This document shows, one piece after another, positions 10,034-19,530 of a stretch of 64,000 nucleotides of DNA. Source of the stretch: Alistipes sp. GTDB taxonomy: Bacteria; Bacteroidota; Bacteroidia; Bacteroidales; Rikenellaceae. The translations under genes and the position numbers were made by a program. Below the pieces are notes generated by a model. That model made no database searches, had not been told where the DNA came from, and saw nothing but the letters and a program-made list of their open reading frames with translations. Location: the NCBI GenBank assembly GCA_021201825.1, contig JAJQED010000041.1, positions 179,456-243,455 of the forward strand, given 5' to 3'. Within the stretch, counting starts at the first letter, position 1. Every line of letters begins with the position of its first letter.

Positions 10034-10066
10034 GTGCCCCGGCGGTTTAATAAAGGCGGCACGGGG

Positions 10067-10096
10067 TTGTTTTTTAATTCAGATGTCGTATCTTTG
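10067..10096 (+). promoter_or_regulatory. Promoter of rpmE2 (TTG - 19 bp - TATCTTTG)
   Basis: TATCTTTG at 10089-10096 is a full -7 match and TTG at 10067-10069 lies 19 bases upstream, one of the best Bacteroidota-type promoters in the window. Confidence 0.7.
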
Positions 10097-10134
10097 CACC
10101 TCGTTAAAGTTGAATTAACAGAAAACACACGAAA

Positions 10135-10404
10135 ATGAAAAAGGGAATTCATCCTGAAAATTATCGTCTGGTCGCTTTCAAAGATATGTCGAACGACCAT
10201 GTGTTTTTGACAAGGTCCGCCGTACAGACCAAGGAAACTATCGTAGTGGACGGCGAAACCTATCCCGTTTATAAGATGGAGATCTCCAACACGTCGCACC
10301 CTTTCTATACGGGTAAGATGAAGCTGGTGGATACCGCAGGACGCGTAGATAAGTTTATGAGCCGTTATCAAAAACATTACGATAAAAAGAACGCCGGCAA
10401 ATAA
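10135..10404 (+). CDS. rpmE2: 50S ribosomal protein L31 type B
   Basis: 89 residues beginning [18 protein letters not shown], with [11 protein letters not shown] and the conserved [12 protein letters not shown] near the C-terminus. This is the type B (zinc-free) L31: no cysteine is present, whereas zinc-binding L31 has a CxxC set. It binds the 50S central protuberance region. In Bacteroidota it is commonly the only L31. It is a single-gene unit with a strong promoter and a strong terminator at 10432. Confidence 0.97.
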   Translation: MKKGIHPENYRLVAFKDMSNDHVFLTRSAVQTKETIVVDGETYPVYKMEISNTSHPFYTGKMKLVDTAGRVDKFMSRYQKHYDKKNAGK

Positions 10405-10431
10405 ATCGGCCGTTTGTTTCTTAGATCAATC

Positions 10432-10458
10432 AAAAGGCATCCCGTCGGGATGCCTTTT
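10432..10458. terminator. Strong terminator after rpmE2
   Basis: A perfect 12-base stem AAAAGGCATCCC / GGGATGCCTTTT with a 3-base loop. The flanking A and T runs make it usable for the convergent minus-strand gene too. Confidence 0.85.
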
Positions 10459-10477
10459 AATTGATCTTTTACACGAA

Positions 10478-10933
10478 TTATAGGTAAATAGATAGGTGAA
10501 CCATGTCACGGCACTCTATTCCGTTTTCGATTATCGGCTGCGGATACAGGCGGGTGATATAATCGTAGTCGATGTGGGTGATAGTGAAGCCGCATTTCTG
10601 GTACAACGCGATTTGGCCGATACCGCAATTTCCGGTAGCGATGGTCAGTATCCTGAATCCGTCCACGCGGGCCTGGTCTTTGGCATGCCCGATCAGCATT
10701 TTGCCTATCCCGTGGTTACGGTACGGTGCGGCCACGGCGATGTTGACAATCTCGGCCGTGAATGGACGGGTATGCAGTAGAATATATTCGCCAACGATCT
10801 TTTCGCCGTCCAATGCGGCGTATATTTCTCCACGGTCGATGTAGTCCGCAACCGATTCACGTGACTCGTCCGCATCTTAAACAAGTTCCATCGGAACCTC
10901 GGTGCGGCTTATTTTTTAGATTTCGCTTACCAT
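10478..10933 (-). pseudogene. GNAT acetyltransferase with two in-frame TAA codons
   Basis: The intact part (10478-10813) is a GNAT core: NIAVAAPYRNHGIGKML is the acetyl-CoA binding motif A, and GQIALYQKCGF is motif B. Reading upstream in the same frame, the homology continues (ADYIDRGEIYAAL) through a TAA at 10877-10879, then PMELV, KISRTEVP, another TAA at 10916-10918, and an ATG at 10933. So the first about 40 residues are present in frame but interrupted twice. A TTG at 10813 would give a protein lacking the first strand and helix of the fold. It lies 36 bases downstream of ksgA. A short active form cannot be excluded. Confidence 0.75.
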
Positions 10934-10969
10934 TTGGGGTATATTATGCCCGTTATTTCCGGTCGATGT

Positions 10970-11791
10970 CTATACTTTAACGGCGGATTCGACCCAGTTG
11001 GTAAGATCCACGAATTCCTCAACACCAAGTTGCTCGGCCCTTTCGTTAAAAAAACGGTGTTCCTGGCCACCGAAATTGCCGAATACGCTTCTCAGGGCGT
11101 TGCGGACCATCTTGCGCCGTTGGCCGAAAGCAGCCTTAACAACTTTTACGAACAATTCTTCGTTGCATCCCAGAATCACCGTATCGTTGCGGCGCAGGCG
11201 TATAACCGCGCTTTTCACTTTGGGGGGCGGGTTGAAAACATTTTCGTTTACCGTAAAAAGGTATTCGATATCGTACCACGCCTGCAGGATCACACTGGTT
11301 ATCCCGTACAGCCTGCTTCCCGGCGGTTCGGCGATACGCTGGGCGACTTCCTTTTGCACCATCCCGACTACCTCGGGAATAAAATCGCGGTTTTCGACCA
11401 CCTTAAAAAATATTTGTGAAGAGATATTGTAAGGAAAATTCCCGACGATACCCAAGGACGGATAACCGGCGAATTGTCCTTTGAGGTCCATTTGAAGAAA
11501 ATCACTTTGATAGAGTCGCCCGGAGGCGAATTCCGGATAATGATCTCGTAAGTAGGAGATACTTTCAGGATCGACCTCGGCACCATAAAGAACGATATAG
11601 GGACGTTCGAGAAGAAAACGGGTTAGGACTCCCGTTCCGCTTCCTACTTCCAATACTGCTGCCGGTTGTTCGGGCGTGCCACCGGTCACGGCACCGGCAA
11701 TCTTGGCGGCGATATTCAGATCGGTGAGGAAATGCTGGCCGAGGTGTTTCTTTGCTTTCACGGTATTACCGGACAGATTCCTGTTATCCAT
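10970..11791 (-). CDS. ksgA: 16S rRNA (adenine1518/1519-N6) dimethyltransferase KsgA/RsmA
   Basis: 273 residues. It has the family start KAKKHLGQHFL (residues 12-22), the SAM-binding LEVGSGTGVLTRFLL and the catalytic motif NFPYNISSQ (the family NLPY). It dimethylates two adenines in the 3' hairpin of 16S rRNA late in 30S assembly. It follows recQ by 11 bases on the same strand, so the two may be co-transcribed, with the broken acetyltransferase as third member. Confidence 0.96.
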   Translation of the reverse strand: MDNRNLSGNTVKAKKHLGQHFLTDLNIAAKIAGAVTGGTPEQPAAVLEVGSGTGVLTRFLLERPYIVLYGAEVDPESISYLRDHYPEFASGRLYQSDFLQMDLKGQFAGYPSLGIVGNFPYNISSQIFFKVVENRDFIPEVVGMVQKEVAQRIAEPPGSRLYGITSVILQAWYDIEYLFTVNENVFNPPPKVKSAVIRLRRNDTVILGCNEELFVKVVKAAFGQRRKMVRNALRSVFGNFGGQEHRFFNERAEQLGVEEFVDLTNWVESAVKV

Positions 11792-11802
11792 AATTGCGAA
11801 TT

Positions 11803-14001
11803 TTAATTCCCCATCTCGCTCAGGAATTTTATCCTGATCAGCCTAACCTCGTCTTCCGTGTAATCCGGCCCGAGTTCCTGCATTGCATCGTCTATCGAAT
11901 CGGTCTGGGCTTCCTCGCGGAAATATTCGTAAATATCATCCGATTTATCCTCGTCGATTGCCGTCTGGATATAATAGTCGATATTCAGCTTGGTTCCCGA
12001 ATTTATGATAGCCTCGATCTCGGTCAGCAGTTCCGGGAATTCGAGGTTTTTGGCCCGGGCGATATCCTCGAAGTCCATCTTGCGGTCTATGCTCTGGATA
12101 ATAAAGACCTTGTTGGTGCTCTTGTTAACCACACTTTTGACCACCATATCCTGCGGTCGGTCTATCTCGTTATCTTCCACATAGGCCTTTATCAGCGCGA
12201 TAAATTCCCCGCCGAATTTTTTAGCTTTGCCTGCTCCGACACCCGTGATGTTTTGCATCTCCTCGAAAGTAATGGGATATTGGATAGACATATCCTCGAG
12301 CGAAGGGTCTTGAAATATTACGAACGGTGGCAGGTTTTGTTTCTTGGCGACTTTTTTCCGCAGGTCTTTCAACATTGTGAACAGCTGCTGGTCGGCAGCT
12401 CCCGTTCCTGGTTTTCCCGATGGCATGATGGGTTCGTTATCGTTGTCATCCGGGTCGTAAGTGTGGTCCAAAGTTATCTGTACGGGGAAAGGTTCGGCCA
12501 GGAACCGTTCCCCTTCCTTGTTGATCGAAATAAACCCGTAATTCTCTATGCTTTTGTTAATCAGGCCCAATATAAGTCCCTGCCGGATAACGGCACCCCA
12601 GAACTTGTCAGAGTGTTCCTTACCCCAGCCGAACCACGGTTGTTTATGGTGGCCGTAAGATTTCATTATGGCCGTGGTCCTGCCTATAAGCAGGTTCACC
12701 AGGTAATCTATCTTGAACTTGTCGCCGATCTTGCTCAATACGTCGAGGGCGAACCTCATGTGGGGCGTGGCCTCTATCTTGGGTTTCGGATTGAGGCAGT
12801 TGTCGCAATTGCCGCAGTTATGTTCGTTGTATTCCTCCCCGAAATAGTGCAGCAGGGTCTTGCGGCGGCATATCGAAGATTCCGCATAGGATACGGTCTC
12901 GAGCAGTAATAACTTGCCTATCTCCTGCTCTCCGACGGGCTTGCCCTGCATGAACTTTTCCAGCTTCTGGATATCCTTATAACTGTAAAACGTGATACAT
13001 TTTCCCTCGCCGCCGTCCCGTCCCGCACGTCCTGTCTCCTGGTAATAGCCCTCGAGGCTCTTGGGGATATCGTAATGGATAACGTACCGTACGTCCGGCT
13101 TATCGATCCCCATACCGAACGCAATGGTGGCAACGATTACCTCGGCCTCTTCCATCAGGAATTTATCCTGGTTCCCCGCCCGCGTAGCGGCATCCATACC
13201 CGCATGGTAGGGCAGGGCTTTGATATTGTTGGCGACCAGCAGTTCGGCCAGTTCTTCCACCTTTTTCCGGCTCAGGCAGTAAATAATGCCCGACTGGCCC
13301 TCGTGCTGCTTAACGTACCGGATGATCTCCCGGGCGGCGTCTTTCTTGGGCCTTATCTCATAATAGAGATTGGGCCGGTTGAAAGAGGATTTGAAGACGG
13401 CTGCGTCTTGCATTCCCAGGTTCTTTTGGATATCCATCTGGACCTTGGGTGTGGCGGTAGCCGTAAGGGCAATAAGCGGGGCGGATCCTATTTCGTTTAT
13501 GATGGGCCTTATCCGGCGGTACTCCGGCCGGAAGTCATGCCCCCATTCCGAAATACAGTGAGCCTCGTCGATCGCGTAGAACGATATCTTTATCTTTTTC
13601 AGGAACGCTACATTGTCCTCCTTGGTTAGGGACTCCGGCGCGAAATATAATAGACGGGTCTTCCCCGAAGCCACGTCTTCCCGGACCTGTGTGATGGAGG
13701 CCTTGTTCAGGGAAGAGTTAAGGAAGTGAGCGATGCCGTCCTCGGAACTGAAAGCGCGCATCGAGTCCACTTGGTTCTTCATCAAAGCGATAAGCGGGGA
13801 TATAATGATAGCCACCCCGTCCATGATCAGGGCGGGCAGCTGGTAACAGAGCGATTTACCCCCGCCGGTGGGCATGAGTACAAATGTGTCTTTGCCGGCG
13901 AGGACGTTTTTGATAACAGACTCCTGGTTGCCTTTAAAAGACGAGAAACCGAAATATTCCCTCAGTTTCTCCTGCAACAGGGCGTCTTCCAAACGGTTCA
14001 T
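11803..14001 (-). CDS. recQ: ATP-dependent DNA helicase RecQ
   Basis: 732 residues. The order is: Walker A PTGGGKSLCYQ (about residues 44-54), DEAH box IDEAHCISEWGHDFRPEYR (about 142-160), helicase motifs V/VI including YYQETGRAGRDG, the RecQ-Ct zinc cysteines in CRRKTLL and CGNCDNC (near 380-400), a winged-helix segment, and an HRDC domain (about 530-605). It is a 3'-5' helicase for recombination and fork repair. The extra 120 or so residues after HRDC, rich in acidic residues, are usual in Bacteroidota RecQ proteins. Confidence 0.96.
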   Translation of the reverse strand: MNRLEDALLQEKLREYFGFSSFKGNQESVIKNVLAGKDTFVLMPTGGGKSLCYQLPALIMDGVAIIISPLIALMKNQVDSMRAFSSEDGIAHFLNSSLNKASITQVREDVASGKTRLLYFAPESLTKEDNVAFLKKIKISFYAIDEAHCISEWGHDFRPEYRRIRPIINEIGSAPLIALTATATPKVQMDIQKNLGMQDAAVFKSSFNRPNLYYEIRPKKDAAREIIRYVKQHEGQSGIIYCLSRKKVEELAELLVANNIKALPYHAGMDAATRAGNQDKFLMEEAEVIVATIAFGMGIDKPDVRYVIHYDIPKSLEGYYQETGRAGRDGGEGKCITFYSYKDIQKLEKFMQGKPVGEQEIGKLLLLETVSYAESSICRRKTLLHYFGEEYNEHNCGNCDNCLNPKPKIEATPHMRFALDVLSKIGDKFKIDYLVNLLIGRTTAIMKSYGHHKQPWFGWGKEHSDKFWGAVIRQGLILGLINKSIENYGFISINKEGERFLAEPFPVQITLDHTYDPDDNDNEPIMPSGKPGTGAADQQLFTMLKDLRKKVAKKQNLPPFVIFQDPSLEDMSIQYPITFEEMQNITGVGAGKAKKFGGEFIALIKAYVEDNEIDRPQDMVVKSVVNKSTNKVFIIQSIDRKMDFEDIARAKNLEFPELLTEIEAIINSGTKLNIDYYIQTAIDEDKSDDIYEYFREEAQTDSIDDAMQELGPDYTEDEVRLIRIKFLSEMGN

Positions 14002-14339
14002 ATTAAAACTGATTCCTTTCTATACTAAATACGGGTAGTAAACGTAAAACCTGAGGTTTTATTCCACTTTTGCAGTTCCCTCCCGGAAACAGGGCATAAA
14101 TAAATTCCGCACCGGCGGATCAACAGGGACAGCTGCGGGCCTGACCATTTCACCTCACCCCCGGCCGCTAACGGCAGAGGACTGAGAAACCGCCGGATAA
14201 GGCGGTTTCGATTGCGGAACACAAATTGCGCTAAATGCGCAGCGCTGTATAATGTATAGCTAAGTTATCTATTTTTTCCAAATTTAACTAACTTTGTATA
14301 TATTTTTTTGCAATTCCCCGTACGGGGTAAATTCCTGCG
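14002..14339. promoter_or_regulatory. Divergent recQ/lptB intergenic region with hairpins and lptB promoter
   Basis: The gap holds an inverted repeat AAAACCT/AGGTTTT (14046-14060), a perfect 9-base hairpin GAAACCGCC/GGCGGTTTC (14186-14209), and a -7 match TAACTTTG (14289-14296) for lptB with no good -33 element. No gene is seen. Confidence 0.5.
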
Positions 14340-15077
14340 ATGAGACTCCATACCAAAGACCTTATAAAGAGATATAAAGCCCGTACCGTCGTGGACCATG
14401 TGTCCATCGAGGTGAACCAGGGCGAGATCGTGGGGCTGCTGGGGCCTAACGGCGCCGGCAAGACCACCACGTTCTATATGATCGTGGGCCTTATTAAGCC
14501 CAACGGGGGCAGGATCTTTCTGGAGGATAATGATGGTAACGACCTGGATATTACCAAATACCCGGTGTATAAAAGGGCCCAGATGGGCGTGGGCTACCTG
14601 GCCCAGGAGGCATCGGTGTTCCGCCACCTGAGCGTGGAGGATAACCTGCGGGCGGTCCTCGAAATGACGGATCATCCCAAAAGTTACCAGCGCGAGCGGG
14701 TCGACAGCCTGATCGAGGAGTTCCGGCTTCAAAAGGTGCGTAAGAGCCAGGGGATCCAGTTGTCCGGAGGAGAGCGCCGCCGTACGGAAATTGCACGCGC
14801 GGTCGCTATAGACCCAAATTTTATCCTGCTGGACGAGCCTTTCGCCGGGGTGGACCCTATCGCCGTGGAGGATATCCAGAGTATCGTGGCCACTCTTAAG
14901 CAGAAGAACATCGGGGTTATTATTACCGACCATAACGTCCATGAGACGCTCGATATAACCGACCGCACCTACCTTTTGTTCGAGGGTAAGATACTAAAAG
15001 CCGGGTCGGCCGAGGACCTTGCCAACGACGAAACGGTAAGGAAAGTCTACCTGGGTAAGGATTTCAAACTCCGGTAG
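14340..15077 (+). CDS. lptB: LPS export ABC transporter ATP-binding protein LptB
   Basis: 245 residues, standard size. Walker A GPNGAGKTT (35-43), signature LSGGERRR (from 141), Walker B ILLDEPFAGVDP with D165/E166, and the switch histidine in ITDHNVHETLD. LptB powers LPS extraction from the inner membrane together with LptFG. It starts a probable operon with aroA (3 bases downstream) and aroC. The strong LptB features (FAGVDPIAVEDIQ) separate it from other ABC ATPases. Confidence 0.95.
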   Translation: MRLHTKDLIKRYKARTVVDHVSIEVNQGEIVGLLGPNGAGKTTTFYMIVGLIKPNGGRIFLEDNDGNDLDITKYPVYKRAQMGVGYLAQEASVFRHLSVEDNLRAVLEMTDHPKSYQRERVDSLIEEFRLQKVRKSQGIQLSGGERRRTEIARAVAIDPNFILLDEPFAGVDPIAVEDIQSIVATLKQKNIGVIITDHNVHETLDITDRTYLLFEGKILKAGSAEDLANDETVRKVYLGKDFKLR

Positions 15078-15080
15078 CCG

Positions 15081-16343
15081 ATGGAAATTTTCTGTCCACC
15101 GGGAAACATCTCCGGTACCGTAAAGGCTCCCGCATCGAAGAGCTACGCCCAAAGGGCCGTCGCTGCCGCCCTCCTGTGCGAGGGTAGGAGCGTCCTGCGG
15201 AATATGGAGCTTTGTGATGACATTCGGGCCGCCCTCGATGTGGCTTCCCGTTTAGGGGCGCAGGTGATCATAAGCGGTCATGAGCAATATACCCTAACTG
15301 GCGGTATTACCGGTGGGAGACTCGAATCGCAGGACTCCATAGTCAATATCGGCGAATCCGGCCTGTCGGCCCGTATGTTCACTCCCATTGCAGCGTTGTC
15401 ACACAGCCCGGTAACCATTACCGGTAAGGGGTCCATACTTAAACGGCCGGTGGATATGATGGCCGGGCCGCTCCGAAGTCTCGGTGCCGGGTTCGAGTCC
15501 AACAAGGGGTTCATTCCGGTTACCGTTCACGGTCCGCTCCAAGGCGGCCGGGCGGAGGTCGACGGCTCGGTAAGTTCCCAGTTCCTGACAGGCCTGCTCA
15601 TGGCTTTACCACTTGCCGGAGAGGATAGTTCATTAACGGTCCCTAATGCGGTGAGCATCCCTTATATCGAGATGACCATCGACCTGCTGGATAAATTCGG
15701 GATCGAGATCGAACATCGGCATTTCGAGGAGTTCCATATCCGGGGTAAGCAGCGCTATACCCCGAGGAAGTACACGGTGGAGGGAGATTGGAGCGGTGCT
15801 TCATGTCTGCTGGTGGCAGGAGCTATCGCCGGCATGGTTACGGTTAATTCGCTCGATCCGGATTCCAAACAGGCGGATATCGCTATCCTCGATGCCCTGC
15901 GCAAGGCAGGTGCGGATGTCGCCGTAGCCGGAACTTCCGTAACGGTATCGGAAAACCGTTTGGACGGGTTCGAATTCAATGCGACCGACTGCCCGGATCT
16001 ATTCCCGGCATTGGTAGCCCTTGCGGCAAACTGCTCGGGGAAAACGATACTCAAAGGGACCACGAGGCTTACCTATAAGGAAAGTAACCGGGCTCTGGCC
16101 CTGCAACAGGAATTCGGCCGTATGGGTATCGACATTGACCTGTCACAACCGGATACTATGGTCGTAAAAGGCGGCCCGGTTCGGGGAACTACGGTCGACA
16201 GCCATAACGACCACCGTATTGCCATGGCAGCAGGTGTTGCGGCCCTCCGTTCGGACAATGGAATTAAAGTCTCCGGTGCTGAAGCCGTCGGTAAATCCTA
16301 TCCCGGCTTCTGGGAAGCCCTGGAATCGTTGAGGATCAAATAA
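15081..16343 (+). CDS. aroA: 3-phosphoshikimate 1-carboxyvinyltransferase (EPSP synthase)
   Basis: 420 residues. It catalyses shikimate-3-phosphate + PEP to EPSP, step six of the shikimate pathway. Visible motifs: PASKSYAQRAVAAA near the start, GESGLSARMF, VDGSVSSQFLTGLLMA, and the C-terminal DSHNDHRIAMA with the KSYPGFWEAL end. It is 3 bases after lptB and 10 bases before aroC, the next pathway enzyme. Confidence 0.96.
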   Translation: MEIFCPPGNISGTVKAPASKSYAQRAVAAALLCEGRSVLRNMELCDDIRAALDVASRLGAQVIISGHEQYTLTGGITGGRLESQDSIVNIGESGLSARMFTPIAALSHSPVTITGKGSILKRPVDMMAGPLRSLGAGFESNKGFIPVTVHGPLQGGRAEVDGSVSSQFLTGLLMALPLAGEDSSLTVPNAVSIPYIEMTIDLLDKFGIEIEHRHFEEFHIRGKQRYTPRKYTVEGDWSGASCLLVAGAIAGMVTVNSLDPDSKQADIAILDALRKAGADVAVAGTSVTVSENRLDGFEFNATDCPDLFPALVALAANCSGKTILKGTTRLTYKESNRALALQQEFGRMGIDIDLSQPDTMVVKGGPVRGTTVDSHNDHRIAMAAGVAALRSDNGIKVSGAEAVGKSYPGFWEALESLRIK

Positions 16344-16353
16344 AAGTTTTAAG

Positions 16354-17331
16354 ATGAATACGTTCGGCAATAAATACAGGGTTTCGATATTCGGGGAATC
16401 CCACGGCGTGGGGCTCGGGGTGGTGATCGACGGCGTTCCTCCAGGCATCGAACTTACGGAAGCCGATTTCGAGGCAGACCTTGCCCGTCGCCGCAGTGGC
16501 GCCAAAGGAACTACTCCCCGTAAGGAGGCCGATTTGCCGGAGTTGGTATCCGGAATCTTTCACGGGCATACGACCGGAGCCCCGCTCACGGTGCTTTTCC
16601 GTAACGAAAATACCCGTTCGGGCGATTACAGCCATCTTTCTTCTCATCCCCGCCCGTCCCATGCCGACTGGGTTGCGAAAGTTAAATACGGCGGTTATAA
16701 CGATTACCGGGGAGGCGGCCATTTCTCAGGGCGGGTTACCCTCGGCCTGGTCGCCGCCGGGGTAGTAGCTAAAAAGATCCTCGCAAAATATTCCATTGGA
16801 ATAGAGTCACGGCTTATTGAGCTGGGTGGCGAGACGGACCCGGAATGCTGGGAAGCGCTTATAGACAAGACAGTCCGTAACTTGGATTCGGTAGGCGGTA
16901 TTATCGAATGCCGTGCATGCGGAGTCCCGGCGGGGTGGGGGGAACCGTTCTTCGATTCGGTGGAGAGCGTACTGGCGCACCTTTTCTTTTCCATACCGGC
17001 GGTTAAAGGGATCGAATTCGGCAACGGTTTCGAAGCGGCCCGTTTACGGGGGTCTGAGAATAACGACCCGATCGTCTCCGCAGACGGGAAGACCGGGACC
17101 AACAATTCGGGCGGTATTAACGGCGGTATTACCAACGGCAACGAGATCATAGCTCGTATAGCCGTCAAACCTACCCCGAGCATTTCCGTACCACAGCAAA
17201 CATGGAACGAGGAAACCTCGTCGGTGGAGACCCTTATCGTCAAAGGACGGCATGACGCATGCGTCGCCCTGCGGGTGCCGGTAGTTGCCGAGGCCGCAAT
17301 GGCTATCGGCCTTGCCCAGTTCGTCCCCTGA
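16354..17331 (+). CDS. aroC: Chorismate synthase
   Basis: 325 residues, somewhat shorter than the common ~350-360. It converts EPSP to chorismate using reduced FMN. Family signatures: GESHGVGLGVVIDGVPPG at the N-terminus, the internal RRSGAKGTTPRKEAD, and GGINGGITNGNEIIARIAVKPTPS; RHDACVALRVPVVAEA closes the protein. The motifs are intact, so the shorter length looks like a natural trimming of loops, not a break. Confidence 0.95.
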   Translation: MNTFGNKYRVSIFGESHGVGLGVVIDGVPPGIELTEADFEADLARRRSGAKGTTPRKEADLPELVSGIFHGHTTGAPLTVLFRNENTRSGDYSHLSSHPRPSHADWVAKVKYGGYNDYRGGGHFSGRVTLGLVAAGVVAKKILAKYSIGIESRLIELGGETDPECWEALIDKTVRNLDSVGGIIECRACGVPAGWGEPFFDSVESVLAHLFFSIPAVKGIEFGNGFEAARLRGSENNDPIVSADGKTGTNNSGGINGGITNGNEIIARIAVKPTPSISVPQQTWNEETSSVETLIVKGRHDACVALRVPVVAEAAMAIGLAQFVP

Positions 17332-17460
17332 TTATATAGTTTGATGTTTTCTTTAATGTTGCGGTCGGTTCCGGCGGGGCCGTCATAATCCCGTGTGTTG
17401 GAAATTCTTTCTTATCCGGGGCAAATAATTCCAGATCGTAGTTAAATTTCATGATTTTTA

Positions 17461-17507
17461 TTTGGATTTTCAATCTTTTTTAACTTATATTTGTTAGCGC
17501 GCTAACA
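17461..17507 (+). promoter_or_regulatory. Promoter with perfect 16-bp palindromic operator
   Basis: TTTG at 17461-17464 and TATATTTG at 17486-17493 form a good promoter (21-base spacing). The palindrome TGTTAGCGCGCTAACA (17492-17507) overlaps the end of the -7 box and the expected start site, the usual place for a repressor. The downstream gene starts about 80 bases later. Confidence 0.6.
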
Positions 17508-17586
17508 GTTATAAAAATAACAGTCGTGTCGGCCGTGTTATTTTTAATAGTTGCGGGTGGGGTGTATAACTTAAAACTTCTTGCGT

Positions 17587-19437
17587 ATGACACGTGTATT
17601 GAAAATCCGTGACCTTACCCTGCGGGACGGTCAGCAGTCGTCGTTCGCCACGCGGATGACCCAGCAGCAAATAGACCGGGTGCTTCCCTTTTACCGGGAC
17701 GCCGGATTCTATGCAATGGAAGTCTGGGGAGGGGCGGTACCCGATTCTGTCATGCGTTACCTGAGCGAAAACCCGTGGGACAGGCTCGAAAAGATCAAAG
17801 CCGTTGTGGGTGACGCTTCCAAACTTACCGCTCTTTCACGGGGCCGCAACCTGTTCGGTTACAATCCCTATCCGGACAGCGTTATCGACGGCTTTTGCCG
17901 TAATGCCATAGAATCGGGCCTGGGTATCATGCGTATATTCGATGCCCTGAACGACGTGGATAATGTCCGGTCTACCGTTAAGTATGTCAAGCAGTACGGC
18001 GGCATTGCGGACTGCGCGGTTTGCTATACGATCGATCCCCACTTTACTGCGGCCGAAAAGATAAAGGCCCGGATGAAAGGGAAAAAACTCCCGTCCAAGG
18101 TATTTACCAACGAATATTTCCTCCATAAGGCCCGGCAGATGGAGGACCTCGGCGCCGACATGATCACGATCAAGGATATGAGCGGCCTTATACCGCCCGC
18201 CCGGGTTGCGTCGCTTATGCGGTTGTTCAAGGAGCGGTTGTCCGTGCCGATAGATTTCCATACCCATTGTACGCCGGGATATGGACTCGGTTCGGTCCTC
18301 TCCGCCATTGTCCATGGAGCCGATATCGTGGATACCAATATATGGTACTTTGCCGGGGGGCCGGCCGCCCCGCCGGTGGAACTGATCTACATTTTCTGCC
18401 GGAAACTGGGTATCGGACTGGAGATAGATATGGAGGCGGTGGAAAAGATCAACGGCGAATTATTCTATATCCGCAGGGAGCTGGAGCAGTTCGATGTAGT
18501 GAAAAAATTCCCGGAAAAGTTCTCCCCGCTGCGGGATTCCTTGCCGCCGGAAATCGATGCACAGTTCGACAGGGCGATCGATGCTGCCCGCAAAAACGAC
18601 GAAGCGGCCCTGCTTGCCGCATGTCACGCCATCGAGGCACATTTCGGTTTTCCTCCGCCGAACGAGCTTGTCAAAAAAGCCGAGATCCCGGGCGGGATGT
18701 ATACCAATATGGTGGCCCAGCTCAAACAGCTTAAAAGCGAGCATATCCTCGAAAAGGCTATGGAGTTGATACCGAAAGTCAGGCTCGATGCGGGGCTGCC
18801 TTCGCTGGTCACCCCGACCAGCCAAATCGTCGGTTCGCAGGCGGTAAACTGCGCTATCGACCAGATGAACGGCAAACCGATGTACAGCAACGTTTCCAAC
18901 CAGTTTGTCAACCTTGTTAAAGGGGAATACGGGAAGACCCCGGTTCCGGTAGACCCGGATTTCAGGATGAAAATAACCGGCGTGCGTGAGGAAACCCCAT
19001 ACGACACTTCTAAATACCAGATGCAGCCCAATCCCGAACTTCCCGAATGCGGCGGGGTCAAACTGGCGGAGAACGAGAAAGAACGGCTATTGCTGGAGCT
19101 ATTCCCGATGGTTGCCAAAGATTACCTTGCAAGAATTAAAAAGGAACGGTGCAAACAAACTTCCGGCGAGGTGGCTTCCCCGGCGGACGAAGTGAAAGGG
19201 GGAAAGGCCAAAGCTAAGATAACCGGGCAGGTTGTCGAGGCTCCGATGCCCGGCCGCATATTCGAGATACTGGTAAAGGAGGGAGATAAGGTCGAAGCGG
19301 GTCAGGACGTTTTGGTACTGGAAGCGATGAAAATGGAAAACAGCATTGCCTCCCCGTTCCCCGGAACGGTCAGGCAGGTTCTCGTCGAAGTCGGGGAGAA
19401 CGTTCCCGGCAACGCACCGTTGGTAGAGATAGGATAG
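17587..19437 (+). CDS. Biotin-dependent oxaloacetate decarboxylase alpha / pyruvate carboxylase B subunit-like protein
   Basis: About 616 residues from the ATG at 17587 (an in-frame TTG lies at 17581). The N-terminal carboxyltransferase TIM barrel shows LTLRDGQQSSFATRM, the carbamylatable lysine in MITIKDMSG and the metal-binding histidines in DFHTHCTPG. A C-terminal biotinyl domain contains EAMKMEN with K582 as the biotin site. This layout fits OadA or PycB; the beta and gamma membrane subunits or a biotin carboxylase are not nearby, so decarboxylase versus carboxylase cannot be decided here. The product interconverts pyruvate and oxaloacetate. Regulation by the palindrome at 17492 is likely. 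Confidence 0.88.
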   Translation: MTRVLKIRDLTLRDGQQSSFATRMTQQQIDRVLPFYRDAGFYAMEVWGGAVPDSVMRYLSENPWDRLEKIKAVVGDASKLTALSRGRNLFGYNPYPDSVIDGFCRNAIESGLGIMRIFDALNDVDNVRSTVKYVKQYGGIADCAVCYTIDPHFTAAEKIKARMKGKKLPSKVFTNEYFLHKARQMEDLGADMITIKDMSGLIPPARVASLMRLFKERLSVPIDFHTHCTPGYGLGSVLSAIVHGADIVDTNIWYFAGGPAAPPVELIYIFCRKLGIGLEIDMEAVEKINGELFYIRRELEQFDVVKKFPEKFSPLRDSLPPEIDAQFDRAIDAARKNDEAALLAACHAIEAHFGFPPPNELVKKAEIPGGMYTNMVAQLKQLKSEHILEKAMELIPKVRLDAGLPSLVTPTSQIVGSQAVNCAIDQMNGKPMYSNVSNQFVNLVKGEYGKTPVPVDPDFRMKITGVREETPYDTSKYQMQPNPELPECGGVKLAENEKERLLLELFPMVAKDYLARIKKERCKQTSGEVASPADEVKGGKAKAKITGQVVEAPMPGRIFEILVKEGDKVEAGQDVLVLEAMKMENSIASPFPGTVRQVLVEVGENVPGNAPLVEIG

Positions 19438-19465
19438 AAAAAGGTATAACGGTCGGTTTTGCCAG

Positions 19466-19503
19466 AATCCCCCGGTAATTCCGGGGGATTTGTCTTATTT
19501 TTG
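19466..19503 (+). terminator. Terminator after the biotin enzyme, overlapping a -7-like box
   Basis: A perfect 10-base stem AATCCCCCGG/CCGGGGGATT (19466-19490) is followed by a T-rich stretch. TATTTTTG at 19496-19503 could serve as -7 box for the next gene. Confidence 0.75.
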
Positions 19504-19530
19504 CGGGATAACATCCGAAAAAATATTGTG

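Noticed and set aside
11794..12909. Long open frame (371 codons) on the plus strand inside recQ
   Set aside because: It is antisense to a well-conserved RecQ, has no family motif, and its composition follows from the codon pattern of recQ.
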